A DNA stretch of 64,000 nucleotides from an uncultured Lachnospiraceae bacterium (GCA_947245585.1 CAMXPV010000021.1:1-64000); one strand, 5' to 3'; numbered from the stretch's first letter, positions 9,585-18,536 are shown. Made by a program: numbers and translations. Notes: generated by a model not told the origin, from the letters alone.

Positions 9585-10529
9585 ATGAAGTATATCAAAG
9601 ATTACAAAGAAGGCGACAGATTATCGGATATCTATTTTTGTAAGCATAAACAATCGGCGGTTACGAAAAACGGCAAACCCTATGACAATGTGATCCTGCA
9701 GGATAAAACGGGTACGGTAGATGCGAAAATCTGGGATCCCAATAATGCGGGGATTGAAGATTTTGACAGTATGGATTACATAGAGGTATACGGTGACGTG
9801 ACTAGCTTCCAGGGTGCGCTGCAGGTTAATGTTAAGCGGGTGCGTAAGTGCAGGGAGGGAGAGTACGATCCGGCAGAATATCTTCCTGTCAGCAAGTTTA
9901 AGACGGCGGATATGATGCAGGAGCTTCTGGACTTTGCCGCAAGCGTTAAAAATCCCTGTCTGCATGAATTGTTGGAAGCGTTTTTTGTGAAGGATGAAGC
10001 GTTTGTCAAAGCCTTCCGGCAATCCTCTGCAGCCAAGACGGTGCACCATGGATTTGTGGGCGGCTTGTTACAGCATACGTTGGCGGTTACAAGACTCTGT
10101 GATTATTTCTGTACACAATATCCGATTTTAAACAGGGATCTGCTTTTAACCGCGGCGATCTGTCATGATATTGGTAAGACGAGGGAGTTGTCCCTGTTTC
10201 CGCAGAATGATTATACGGACGACGGACAGTTCCTTGGACATATTGTGATCGGAAGCGAGATGATAGGGGAGAAGATCCGGGCCATAGATGGGTTTCCGGC
10301 GCTTTTGGCCAATGAGTTGAAACACTGCATTCTCTCCCATCATGGGGAGTTTGAGTTTGGCTCGCCCAAAAAGCCTGCGATTGTGGAGGCGGTAGCTTTA
10401 AATTTTGCGGATAATATGGATGCCAAGATGGAAACCTTTGCGGAAATACTGGAAAGCAGTACCGAGACAGGATGGCTTGGTTATAACAGGCTGTTTGAAT
10501 CCAATTTGAGGGGCACGAAGGTCGATTAG
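9585..10529 (+). CDS. YhaM-like 3'-5' exoribonuclease (OB fold plus HD domain)
   Basis: The protein has 314 residues. An OB-fold nucleic-acid-binding domain (about 12-90; the LQDKTGTVDAKIWD strand is typical) is followed by an HD hydrolase domain (about 145-295) with metal ligands in HHGFVGGLLQHTL and the His194-Asp195 pair of ICHDIGKTREL. B. subtilis YhaM trims RNA and single-stranded DNA from the 3' end, and this protein has the same length and order. The start at 9585 is chosen because GGAGGG at 9575-9580 sits five bases ahead; an in-frame ATG at 9573 overlaps that site. It lies between the PDZ protein and rlmD with small gaps, so all three may extend the nucleoside operon. Confidence 0.88.
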   Translation: MKYIKDYKEGDRLSDIYFCKHKQSAVTKNGKPYDNVILQDKTGTVDAKIWDPNNAGIEDFDSMDYIEVYGDVTSFQGALQVNVKRVRKCREGEYDPAEYLPVSKFKTADMMQELLDFAASVKNPCLHELLEAFFVKDEAFVKAFRQSSAAKTVHHGFVGGLLQHTLAVTRLCDYFCTQYPILNRDLLLTAAICHDIGKTRELSLFPQNDYTDDGQFLGHIVIGSEMIGEKIRAIDGFPALLANELKHCILSHHGEFEFGSPKKPAIVEAVALNFADNMDAKMETFAEILESSTETGWLGYNRLFESNLRGTKVD

Positions 10530-10560
10530 TGTGAAGAGAACTAACAGGACAAGGTGATTT

Positions 10561-12072
10561 ATGGAGAGGGAAAGCTTTAAAAAGAATGATATTGTGACAG
10601 TCACGATAGAAGATATCGGAAACGACGGCGAAGGCATCGGTAAGGCGGACGGTTACACGCTGTTTGTGAAAGATGCCGTCATTGGTGATATGGTGGAAGC
10701 ACGGATTACCAAGTGCAAGAAAAACTATGGCTATGCGAGAGTAGAGAAGGTGGTGACACCTTCTCCTTTTCGTGTGAATCCCAGGTGTGCGTTTCACAGG
10801 CAATGCGGCGGCTGTCAGATTCAGGCCATGCAGTATGAGAGACAGCTTGTCTACAAGCAGGACAAGGTGCGGGAGAATCTTCTGCGGATCGGCGGGTTTT
10901 CCCCTGAAAAAATAGATGCAGTTATGGAACCGATTGTGGGGATGGAGGAGCCGTGGCATTATCGAAACAAGGCGCAGTTTCCCATCGGATATGACAGAGA
11001 AGGTAATCTGATTGCAGGGTTTTACGCCGGCAGAACCCATACGATCATTGCAAATACCGACTGCCTCCTCGGCCCTGTGGAAAATAAGATCATTCTGGAG
11101 GCCGTTCTTTCCTATATGCGGGAGAATCGGGTGAGCGCTTACCGGGAGGCCGAGGGAGAGGGACTGGTGCGCCACGTGCTGATCCGCACAGGATTTTACT
11201 CCGGGGAAATTATGGTTTGTCTGGTGATTAACGGGAAGAAATTGCCGGCAGAGAAAAAGTTGGTAGAGAGGTTGTCGGGATTGCGGTTTAAGGAAAAAAG
11301 GATCGCCAGCATTTCTGTCAGCGTCAATACGGAAAAAACGAATGTGATTATGGGCGGGGAAATACGGGTACTCTGGGGGAATGGGTGGATTGAAGACAGC
11401 CTTCGGGTGTTGAATGCGGCGGATTTTGGGGTGGCTGAAAACGCAGGCAGCGAGCGCGCGGAAAGGGAAGAAAAAGTTACGTTTCGGATTTCTCCCCTGT
11501 CTTTTTATCAGGTGAATCCTCGACAGACGGAAAGGCTGTATAGTCTTGCACTGGAGTATGCGGAGCTGACAGGAAAGGAGACTGTCTGTGATCTTTATTG
11601 CGGGATAGGGACGATATCGCTCTTTATGGCAAAGCGGGCGGGGAAAGTTTACGGTGTGGAGGTAATTTTGCAGGCCATAGAGGATGCCAGAGAAAATGCA
11701 AGAAGAAATCAAATTACAAATGCAGAATTTTATGTGGGAAAAGCGGAGGAGGTATTGCCGCAGCTCTACCAGAAAGAGGGGATTCATCCGGATGTGATTG
11801 TGGTTGACCCGCCCCGCAAGGGCTGTGACGAAATATGTCTGGAAACCATGATCGCGATGCGGCCGAAGCGGATTGTCTATGTAAGCTGTGATCCGGCGAC
11901 GCTGGCGAGAGATTTAAAGATACTTTGTCAGGGTGGGTATGAGATCAGGAGAGTGCGGGCTGTGGATCAGTTTGGGCATACGGGGCATGTAGAATGCGCC
12001 TGTCAGTTGGTGAGGAAAAGGGTAAATTATCGGGAGGAAGAGATAGAGGAGTGTGGGTGTATTTATGGGTAG
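10561..12072 (+). CDS. rlmD: 23S rRNA (uracil-5-)-methyltransferase, RlmD/RumA family
   Basis: A 503-residue enzyme with an N-terminal TRAM domain (about 5-65), a [4Fe-4S] cysteine set (Cys76, Cys82, Cys85, Cys168) and a C-terminal SAM methyltransferase domain containing CDLYCGIGTISL, VDPPRKGCDE and the catalytic-cysteine motif YVSCDPATLARDL. It methylates C5 of uridine in 23S rRNA (U1939 or U747 type; which cannot be told from sequence). A 20-residue tail beyond the usual end carries two further cysteines. It is the last gene of the run that starts at udp. No terminator was recognised after it. Confidence 0.94.
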   Translation: MERESFKKNDIVTVTIEDIGNDGEGIGKADGYTLFVKDAVIGDMVEARITKCKKNYGYARVEKVVTPSPFRVNPRCAFHRQCGGCQIQAMQYERQLVYKQDKVRENLLRIGGFSPEKIDAVMEPIVGMEEPWHYRNKAQFPIGYDREGNLIAGFYAGRTHTIIANTDCLLGPVENKIILEAVLSYMRENRVSAYREAEGEGLVRHVLIRTGFYSGEIMVCLVINGKKLPAEKKLVERLSGLRFKEKRIASISVSVNTEKTNVIMGGEIRVLWGNGWIEDSLRVLNAADFGVAENAGSERAEREEKVTFRISPLSFYQVNPRQTERLYSLALEYAELTGKETVCDLYCGIGTISLFMAKRAGKVYGVEVILQAIEDARENARRNQITNAEFYVGKAEEVLPQLYQKEGIHPDVIVVDPPRKGCDEICLETMIAMRPKRIVYVSCDPATLARDLKILCQGGYEIRRVRAVDQFGHTGHVECACQLVRKRVNYREEEIEECGCIYG

Positions 12073-12259
12073 AGGTATTTGAAATGAAAATTTAGGATAT
12101 ATCAATTTTTTTGTGGAACACGAGAAAATGAAAGTAATCATAGTGGCAAATCAAACGGAAATAGGCAGGAATATGATGATGAGCTGCTAATGATAACATG
12201 TGAGCCAGAGACAATTTGTATTTAGGGATTTTTTGGTTGGCTTAGGGGGTATAATTCAG

Positions 12260-12288
12260 TTGTTTTAAAGACGAAGCTAAGATATAAT
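12260..12288 (+). promoter_or_regulatory. Sigma-A-type promoter for the PD-(D/E)XK gene
   Basis: TTGTTT at 12260-12265, a 17-base spacer, and TATAAT at 12283-12288. It stands about 60 bases before the GTG start at 12350, in an otherwise empty 277-base gap after rlmD. Confidence 0.65.
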
Positions 12289-12349
12289 ATAAACGTGGTC
12301 GGATACCTTTTTGTTGATGACTATATTCTATACAAAGAGGAGGAAGACC

Positions 12350-13306
12350 GTGGATACAGAATTAAAAAATGCGGTAAAAGCGACAGATACGAAAGCACAG
12401 TATGATGCTAGTGCAAAACGCCTGTTAGGACAGAAGAGCATTCTGGCACATATATTGGTAAAGACGGTAGATGAATTTAGAGGAATGAATCCCAAAGAAG
12501 TGGTATCCTATATTGAGGGACAGCCTTATATCAGTACAGTACCAGTAGAGCCGGGACTTACCAACATCAGCAGTGAGAAAGACGGTCAGCGGCTTGTTGG
12601 TTTCAATTCTGAAAATGAGGAACTGAATGAAGGATTGGTTAGATTTGACATTGTTTTTTATGTTCGGATGAAAGACGGATTGTCACAGATCATTATTAAT
12701 GTGGAGGCACAGAAAGATGATCCAAAGGGTTATCAGATATTGAACAGGGCAATCTTTTATGTGAGCCGATTAATTTCCTCGCAGAAAGAAAGAGATTTTG
12801 AAAATTCCAACTATGATGACATAAAGCGTGTTTATTCGATATGGGTATGTATGAATATGGAAGAAAATACTATGAATCATATTCATCTTACGAATGATAA
12901 TGTGCTTGGAGCTTACGAGTGGAAGGGAAAACTGGATCTGTTGAACATTGTAATGATCGGGTTAGCGGAGGAACTTCCGGGGCATGATGAAAGATATGAA
13001 CTGCACCGTCTGCTAGGAGCATTGCTATCGAAAGAACTTACTATAGATGAGAAACTAAACATAATCGGAAAAGAATACGATATTCCTATTGAGGAGAGTT
13101 TTAGAAAGGATGTGAGTGTTATGTGTAATTTGAGTCAGGGCATTGAGGATAAAGGGATTGCAATTGGAAAGGCGGCGGCTGAAGCGGAGATAATTATAAC
13201 AATGTATAATAATGGCTTTATGGCAGAGCAGATAGCGTCTGCTATTAATAAGGGTATAGAAGAGGTAGAAGCTATTATTGAGGGGAAAGAATTGGAATTT
13301 GTGTAA
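12350..13306 (+). CDS. Rpn/PD-(D/E)XK nuclease family transposase-like protein
   Basis: A protein of 318 residues of the large clostridial family annotated as PD-(D/E)XK nuclease family transposase, related to Rpn recombination-promoting nucleases. The N-terminal AQYDASAKRLLGQKSILAHIL block and the nuclease core with VRFDIVFYV and IIINVEAQKD (Asp and Glu-x-Gln in place of the classical ExK) are intact. The C-terminus has the usual MCNLSQGIEDKG segment and a helical tail. The GTG at 12350 is chosen because AGAGGAGG (12337-12344) is just upstream; an in-frame ATG at 12311 has no such site. Mobility in trans or nuclease activity is possible, but no terminal repeats were seen around it. Confidence 0.82.
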   Translation: MDTELKNAVKATDTKAQYDASAKRLLGQKSILAHILVKTVDEFRGMNPKEVVSYIEGQPYISTVPVEPGLTNISSEKDGQRLVGFNSENEELNEGLVRFDIVFYVRMKDGLSQIIINVEAQKDDPKGYQILNRAIFYVSRLISSQKERDFENSNYDDIKRVYSIWVCMNMEENTMNHIHLTNDNVLGAYEWKGKLDLLNIVMIGLAEELPGHDERYELHRLLGALLSKELTIDEKLNIIGKEYDIPIEESFRKDVSVMCNLSQGIEDKGIAIGKAAAEAEIIITMYNNGFMAEQIASAINKGIEEVEAIIEGKELEFV

Positions 13307-13332
13307 TTAGAAATGAAGACAGTGTTAGATGG

Positions 13333-13366
13333 GCCTCTGAGTTATCAAAAATTTGGAGGCTTTTTT
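13333..13366 (+). terminator. Intrinsic terminator after the PD-(D/E)XK gene
   Basis: GCCTC (13333-13337) pairs with GAGGC (13356-13360), followed by six T. The stem is short (5 bp) and the loop is long, so it is a modest terminator. Confidence 0.55.
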
Positions 13367-13705
13367 AATATAGAAATATTCAAATCCTATTATTAAAATT
13401 GTTGATAGGGATTGAAGAATTATTTACATGGAGAGCAATATAATAATCTGAGGTACAAGTATGAATAATGAATTTTACAAACCAAGTTATTTATACCAAT
13501 ATACACAGACAATATGCGCAGCCATCTTATACATATTCCGTAGCAGCGATTGAGTTGATAGTTAATGAAATATAACATAACTCAGCACATATTGTTGACA
13601 TTTTGAAAAAAAGGAAAAATAAGCTAACCCCAGGGGCAAAGGAATTCTTGGTATACACTTTGGGTTATTGTTATAAAGATTATAGAATTTCTTGCAATAC
13701 TAAAG
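13367..13705 (+). other. A+T-rich stretch without an intact gene; possible decayed coding remnant
   Basis: No open gene covers this stretch. One frame from about 13494 to the TAA at 13722-13724 reads like protein, with segments such as VAAIELIVNEI and LTPGAKEFLVYTLGY, but it has an in-frame TAA near 13575 and no recognisable start. I cannot name the family. It could be a decayed gene or chance. Confidence 0.25.
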
Positions 13706-13750
13706 ATGACAGATATAATTAAGAATTTAATAGTCGAAAGGACAATACAT

Positions 13751-16138
13751 ATGCCAAAAGTTTTATATCAGAATAAGAGACAAACCTGCCTCATCGGTAT
13801 AGCTGCACTTACTTTGCTGCTCGCAGCCTGCGGCGCGCCGTCAGGCGGAGCGGAAGAACCGCAAAGCGCTGAAACGAAGGAAGAGCCGCAAAGCCCTGAA
13901 ACAGGGGAAGAGCCACAAAGCCCTGAAACAACGGAAACGCCGAAAGAATGGCCCGAGAAGCATGACAGCTGCGAGGTGCAGGAACTTGGCGGGTATCTGT
14001 ATGAGTATATTCCTGTAAGCCCCTATGCCGGCGCGGAAATCACGATAACGGATTATGAAGGGGAGCGGTTGGATACCGATTGGGATGAGCCGTCGGCTTT
14101 CCGGTTTGCGGGAGAGGCGGATGTGACATGGCGGTTTTACAATTCTCTTGTGGAGATGGAGACGGGGTTAAACGAGGCGGCTGTGCAGGAAACGGATGAC
14201 AGTGAGCTTCATTTTCTGTACTATACCTTTCCCTTGACAGAGGATGACCACGCCCTCGATCTGTACCACACTCTGAAAGCAAAATTTGACACCGAAGAGC
14301 ATCCGCTGTCGGTATGGAGTGGGGATAATGGGAAGCTGTTTCACTTTATGCAGGAAACGCAGGGGGAGATTTATTTGAACAGCCGGAGCTCCAGGATCAA
14401 TCTTTATGTGAAGGATCGGACGGCATATGGCCTTACCCTGATGAACGCGTCGTCGGAGGGCGATGACGAAACGTTGGAATATATATTTAATGATCTTTTT
14501 CAGCGCTACGGTGACAAAGGGGGCGGTTGGGGATTAGATGAAGAAAACCTCTACTGGGTCGATCATGAGGAGAGGGTGACCGAACTGGAGGATCCAAAGC
14601 GCAGTTTTCGGGAAGTTCGTGGAATTGATGAGAATTGGGTGTCTGTTGGACAAGAAGGGATTATAAGCTATTTTGGCCTGCTTGTGGAGGCTGATTACGA
14701 GCTGCCGCTTACGGAGGACGGCAGAATACTTTCCCTGCATTTTTCGCTTGCGGAGGATGATGAGGAAGAGGCGGATTTTGTTTCTGATTATATAGAGGAT
14801 TTCAGGAAGGATTACTTTACTTCCATTGCCAGTTCTCTGACGGAAAGCGAAGAAGAAGTTTCCGTAGATGAGGAAGAAACATCTGAGGGGGAAGAGGATA
14901 CGGAACCTCGCTATTATCTCCTGAATGGCTATTGTATGGACGAACCTTATGACATGACCGTGACGGATATGGAAACCGGTGAAGTGCTGCAGGAGCGCAG
15001 TCTGTCTCTGAGCATTGAGCTGCTGGACACGATCACCTATCCGGACTTAAACGGCGATGGGTACGCGGATATGCGGGTTGGCACGCCGGTTCATGCGAAC
15101 GGCGCAAAGGCGGAGGAGGAATATTATTCGCCGCCCTTGTATTTGCTCTGGGATCCGCAGACAGAGGAGTTTGTGCGCAAGACGGAAAAAGAGGTGGAAA
15201 ACAGCAGGCAGGCGGTGGCAAACGGCTTAACGGAGGAAGAGCAGGAGGAAAAGACCAAACGGGAAAGAAGAGATCCATTTGCGCCGGTTCAGGAGCTGCC
15301 GGATTGGGCCGAACCGGAAGATTTTATCAGACTTACGGGCGACGAGCTATGGAAATACGAAGTGCAGGAAGGCGACAGCCTCTGGCGTATCAGCGAACGT
15401 TTTTATGGAACCGGATATGAGTGGACGACGATTGTGCGCTCTGAGGATGCGCCGAAGGACCCGAATTATCTCCTGGTAGGAGAGACGGTATTTGTGCCAG
15501 AGTTTTTCTATATTCGCAAAGATCCGTCTTCCCTGGGCGGTCTGCGTTCCGAGGGGAGTTTTCAAATTGAACAGCCATTTGGGTTTGCTTATTATTTTCT
15601 GAATGGCGATCTGACTTATGTGCCTTGGGAGGAGGAAAACCAGATTCACAGTCTGCCGGTAACGAACCCCGTGGAGCAAAATCCGTTTCATGAACCGGAG
15701 GATTGGGAGGCGTTTCAGGAGGAGGTGATACGGTGTAGCGAAGAACTATGCCCGGGGAGAGTGTCGAACCTTACTTTTGAAAAGTCGCATATGGAGGATG
15801 GCTGTGACTTGTATGGGTACGCCTTTGAGTATGATACAGGGGAAGAAATCATAGAGTATGTGGATTTCTTTAAGTTTGGCAAAGCCAATATGGTGGAAGT
15901 GATCGGCGTGCGCGAGAAGGAGCCGAACACGGTATTGGTAAATACCGTCCGCTATGTAGCGGCTAGCTTCACCGATTATGGTGGTGAGCCGGGCATGGGT
16001 TGGGGTGACGGTGCAACCCCTAATGTGGGCGCGCAGTTATGGGAGTATCCTTATCTTCACAATCTGTTTGAGGCGGCGAGAGAGCAATTTGATAATCCCA
16101 GTGATTCCGCAGAAAAATCGGCTTCGGAAAGTTCGTAG
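13751..16138 (+). CDS. Large LysM-domain lipoprotein of unknown function
   Basis: A protein of 795 residues. The signal peptide ends in lipobox LLLAAC with Cys27. A Pro/Glu/Thr/Ser linker follows with three near-identical repeats of the type EPQSPETGE. Then comes a long acidic region without a family I can name, including an FG-GAP-like DLNGDGYADMRVG motif near residue 440 that is usual in calcium-binding or integrin-like repeats. A LysM domain lies at about 535-585 (YEVQEGDSLWRISERFYG to GETVFVP), predicted to bind peptidoglycan. The rest is a C-terminal domain of about 200 residues. ATG 13751 is preferred to 13706 because AAAGG lies upstream and the signal peptide then starts normally. It is anchored on the outer face of the membrane and probably contacts the wall. 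Confidence 0.75.
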   Translation: MPKVLYQNKRQTCLIGIAALTLLLAACGAPSGGAEEPQSAETKEEPQSPETGEEPQSPETTETPKEWPEKHDSCEVQELGGYLYEYIPVSPYAGAEITITDYEGERLDTDWDEPSAFRFAGEADVTWRFYNSLVEMETGLNEAAVQETDDSELHFLYYTFPLTEDDHALDLYHTLKAKFDTEEHPLSVWSGDNGKLFHFMQETQGEIYLNSRSSRINLYVKDRTAYGLTLMNASSEGDDETLEYIFNDLFQRYGDKGGGWGLDEENLYWVDHEERVTELEDPKRSFREVRGIDENWVSVGQEGIISYFGLLVEADYELPLTEDGRILSLHFSLAEDDEEEADFVSDYIEDFRKDYFTSIASSLTESEEEVSVDEEETSEGEEDTEPRYYLLNGYCMDEPYDMTVTDMETGEVLQERSLSLSIELLDTITYPDLNGDGYADMRVGTPVHANGAKAEEEYYSPPLYLLWDPQTEEFVRKTEKEVENSRQAVANGLTEEEQEEKTKRERRDPFAPVQELPDWAEPEDFIRLTGDELWKYEVQEGDSLWRISERFYGTGYEWTTIVRSEDAPKDPNYLLVGETVFVPEFFYIRKDPSSLGGLRSEGSFQIEQPFGFAYYFLNGDLTYVPWEEENQIHSLPVTNPVEQNPFHEPEDWEAFQEEVIRCSEELCPGRVSNLTFEKSHMEDGCDLYGYAFEYDTGEEIIEYVDFFKFGKANMVEVIGVREKEPNTVLVNTVRYVAASFTDYGGEPGMGWGDGATPNVGAQLWEYPYLHNLFEAAREQFDNPSDSAEKSASESS

Positions 16139-16171
16139 TTTGGATTATAAAATGAGTGTCGGAGGCATTGT

Positions 16172-16993
16172 GTGACGATGATATACTTAAACACTTTTTT
16201 GTTTTCCGGGGAGACGGTGAAAAATCCTAATATTTATCCATATCATGTATTTGCTAAAAAGAGCGAAAGGCTGTTGCTTTTTGCTCCGATTACTATTTTA
16301 TATGGAAATAATGCTTCCGGAAAGTCTACAATGCTAAATATTATGGCCAATAAATTAAAATTGGAAGGACAGGAATATGCAACCAATAATCAATATGGGA
16401 ATACTGCCTATTTTATGAATTTTGTAGGAGAATGTGAGTTTGCGTTGGGGGAAGATGAAGAGGGAAAAAAGATAGCACATCTTCCTTTACAGAGCAGATA
16501 TATTAAGAGCGAAGATATTCTGTATGAAATCAAGAAAATTCAACAGGAAAAGATTTTAGGTGAAGGTTATATTTACGAGCATGTCAGAAGAGGGCTTTCA
16601 AGGGAAGAGGTAGAAAAGTTAAGGGATTCCTATCAGATGAATCGACAGTTAGAGATTATCAAATTTGCGCAGGAAAAGTATTCAAACGGAGAAACCACAC
16701 TGCAAATGCTAGATGATTATATTGAGCCGGATGCGCTGTATCTCTTGGATGAACCGGAGGTTTCCTTATCGCCGCAGAATCAGACGATATTGGCGGAGAA
16801 ATTAAATAGTATGGCAAGATTCCTGGGGTGTCAGTTTATCATATCAACGCATTCGCCGTTTATGTTGGGGACGCTGAATGGAAAGATATATAATATAGAT
16901 ACGGAAGATTTAGAGGTGGTAAACTGGACGGAGCTTGAAAATGTAAGATATTTTTATGATTTTTTCAAGAAGCATAAAAAGGAGTTTCAGTAA
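16172..16993 (+). CDS. Stand-alone AAA/ABC-like ATPase
   Basis: A 273-residue ATPase of the AAA_15/AAA_21 (SMC/ABC-like) type. Walker A YGNNASGKST is at 44-53, Walker B ALYLLDEPEVSLSP is near 188-201 and the ISTHSPFML switch histidine follows. It has no nuclease, TOPRIM or transmembrane domain, and at this length most of the region between the two Walker motifs is short. The GTG at 16172 is six bases after GGAGG (16161-16165); the ATG at 16178 is also possible. Such ATPases occur alone in many Firmicutes and also in phage-defence pairs. No partner nuclease lies beside it, so I do not assign a defence role. Codon use is A+T-richer than in the neighbours. Confidence 0.75.
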   Translation: MTMIYLNTFLFSGETVKNPNIYPYHVFAKKSERLLLFAPITILYGNNASGKSTMLNIMANKLKLEGQEYATNNQYGNTAYFMNFVGECEFALGEDEEGKKIAHLPLQSRYIKSEDILYEIKKIQQEKILGEGYIYEHVRRGLSREEVEKLRDSYQMNRQLEIIKFAQEKYSNGETTLQMLDDYIEPDALYLLDEPEVSLSPQNQTILAEKLNSMARFLGCQFIISTHSPFMLGTLNGKIYNIDTEDLEVVNWTELENVRYFYDFFKKHKKEFQ

Positions 16994-17017
16994 AATAAGT
17001 AGAATGGAGGACACCAA

Positions 17018-17662
17018 ATGAATTTAACGAACATAACCGTTAACACCCAGAGCAGCATTCGCATCGAAGGTTCGAAGATACTGTACTTCGACCCATATTT
17101 GATTCAAACCGCCAGTCATGATGCGGACATTATATTTATTACGCATGAGCATTATGATCATTTTGATCCGAAGTCTATCAAAATGATCAGCAAGGAAGGA
17201 ACGCTCCTGATCGCGCCGGAATCGATGAAAAAGAAGACGCTTTCTGAGTCCGGAATCACGGCGGGACAATGTCTGTTTATGAATCCCGAAGAGAGAAACG
17301 AAGCGGGCGGCTTGACAGTGGAGACGATTCCCGCTTACAATAAGTTGAAACCCTTTCACACAAAAGGAAAGAAATGGCAGGGGTATATTGTGACAATGGA
17401 CGATCTGCGTTATTATGTGTCCGGTGACACGGATGTAAATGAGGATATCAGAAAAGTACAGTGTGATATTGCGCTGATTCCCATCGGCGGGTTTTATACG
17501 ATGGATTGGAAGCAGGCGGCGGAATATACGGCGCAGATGAAACCGAAGGCGGTAGTTCCCACGCATTACGGCAGTATTGTAGGGGAAAAGACGGATGGGG
17601 CGGATTTTAAGAAGGCGTTGCAGCAGATGGATAGCAGTATTGAGGTGGCGTTGAAGTTATAA
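17018..17662 (+). CDS. Metallo-beta-lactamase-fold hydrolase, UlaG-like
   Basis: A 214-residue metal-dependent hydrolase with the zinc motif HEHYDH at 43-48, a D-x-DV aspartate in YYVSGDTDVNED and a late histidine in PTHYGS. The family (UlaG/YtkL type) includes lactonases and phosphodiesterases, and the substrate cannot be read from sequence. It starts 25 bases after the ATPase gene behind AATGGAGGA and is probably co-transcribed with it. Confidence 0.85.
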   Translation: MNLTNITVNTQSSIRIEGSKILYFDPYLIQTASHDADIIFITHEHYDHFDPKSIKMISKEGTLLIAPESMKKKTLSESGITAGQCLFMNPEERNEAGGLTVETIPAYNKLKPFHTKGKKWQGYIVTMDDLRYYVSGDTDVNEDIRKVQCDIALIPIGGFYTMDWKQAAEYTAQMKPKAVVPTHYGSIVGEKTDGADFKKALQQMDSSIEVALKL

Positions 17663-17708
17663 ACCCCACCGTCGATACAAAATTAACAAATTTAGGTCGA
17701 AAAAAGTA

Positions 17709-17717
17709 TGGTATAAT
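17709..17717 (+). promoter_or_regulatory. Extended -10 promoter before the leader and response-regulator fragment
   Basis: TGG-TATAAT forms an extended -10 element; no good -35 box is present. It starts a leader of about 250 bases that holds a short ORF and a large hairpin before the regulator gene. Together with those features it accounts for the 313-base gap 17663-17975. Confidence 0.5.
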
Positions 17718-17803
17718 CAAATCGGTATATCATACTTTTTGTGTTTTAAAGATAAAAGATTACAGAAAAAATAAGTAGAGAATCCACGAAAGGAGTTGAC
17801 TGA

Positions 17804-17998
17804 ATGAGCAGAAAAGCTGCCCTCAAACAGGCAAGGGGGGGTAAAATATGCTCTTTTTCTGATGTCCTGCTGAGAATAGAAAGCGGTTGTCTTATGGAAT
17901 ACCTATTCGATAAGACAGCCGCTTTCTGTTTTTATGAAGGAATATTAAAGGAATTTTTCAAAAGGAGTGAAACCTATGAGGATTGCTGTCTGCGATGA
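17804..17998 (+). CDS. Possible leader peptide ORF running through the terminator hairpin
   Basis: A 64-codon ORF with a good ribosome binding site (AAAGGAG about eight bases ahead of its ATG). It resembles no protein I know. It runs straight through the 18-bp hairpin at 17878-17927 and overlaps the start of the response regulator. Ribosomes translating it would unfold the hairpin, so it may act in attenuation. It may instead be a chance frame. Confidence 0.35.
   Translation: MSRKAALKQARGGKICSFSDVLLRIESGCLMEYLFDKTAAFCFYEGILKEFFKRSETYEDCCLR
17878..17932 (+). terminator. Strong hairpin/terminator in the leader
   Basis: Bases 17878-17895 pair with 17910-17927 (18 bp, one G-U), with a 14-base loop, followed by G and five T. 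It sits between the promoter at 17709 and the regulator start at 17976, so it would stop most transcripts unless it is antagonised. Confidence 0.8.
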
Positions 17999-18536
17999 CA
18001 ACAGACAGGATGCCTGCGCGATCCGTGATCTTCTGGAAGGGCAGAAAGTAAAATTGTATAGCGATGCCGAAAGCCTGCTTGTGGATGTCAGGCAGGGCGG
18101 CCTGCATTACGACCTGTACCTGTTGGACATTCTTATGGAAAACTCCATGAGCGGGCTGGAACTGGCACAGGAACTCAGAGCCGTGGATGAGGCGGCAGTC
18201 CTGTGTTTCGTGTCTACAAGCGACGATTTTTACAGGGAGGCATACGACCTGTACGCGATACAGTACCTGATAAAACCCGTAAACAGGGAAGTAATGCAGC
18301 GGCTGCTTGACAAGGTAGAGCGGATCTTCATAAAAAAAGTGGAGAAAACGCTCCCGTATTCATGGCGGCGGGCATCGGGCGTTATTCCCTACGGGAAAAT
18401 TTTGTATATCAGCAGCAGGGAACATGTGCTTTCCATCTTGCAAAAAAATACAGAATATAAAAAATCCGATGCTCCCAGAATGGAATACATCGGATTTTAT
18501 TATGTTACATATCTTCTGGCAGAAGTTCGATCATAA
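17976..18536 (+). pseudogene. LytTR-family response regulator truncated in its DNA-binding domain
   Basis: The receiver domain is complete (about 1-118): DD at 7-8, phosphoacceptor Asp51 in LYLLDILM and the KPV lysine. The LytTR DNA-binding domain begins as usual (ASGVIPYGKILYISSREHVLSI) but after about residue 153 (base 18436) the frame passes into unrelated sequence, including the terminator of the opposing remnant, and stops at 18536. A normal LytTR domain needs about 75 more residues. The regulator should therefore not bind DNA in the usual way. No kinase gene is nearby. ATG 17976 fits AAAGGAG at 17961-17967. Confidence 0.75.
18459..18500 (-). terminator. Terminator of the minus-strand PD-(D/E)XK remnant
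   Basis: ATAAAAAATCCGATG (left) and CATCGGATTTTAT (right) form an A/T-flanked hairpin just past the minus-strand stop at 18505. The truncated regulator frame reads through it. Confidence 0.65.

Noticed and set aside
10087-11787. Long minus-strand open frame opposite rlmD
   Set aside because: It is the antisense of rlmD and the yhaM-like gene; the protein is Cys/His/Pro/Arg-rich with no family-like motifs.
12350-13306. Insertion sequence ends around the PD-(D/E)XK gene
   Set aside because: No inverted repeats or direct target repeats could be seen on either side.
16172-17662. ATPase plus hydrolase as a phage-defence pair
   Set aside because: No nuclease, TOPRIM or reverse transcriptase partner is present, and the hydrolase is of the UlaG type found widely in metabolism.
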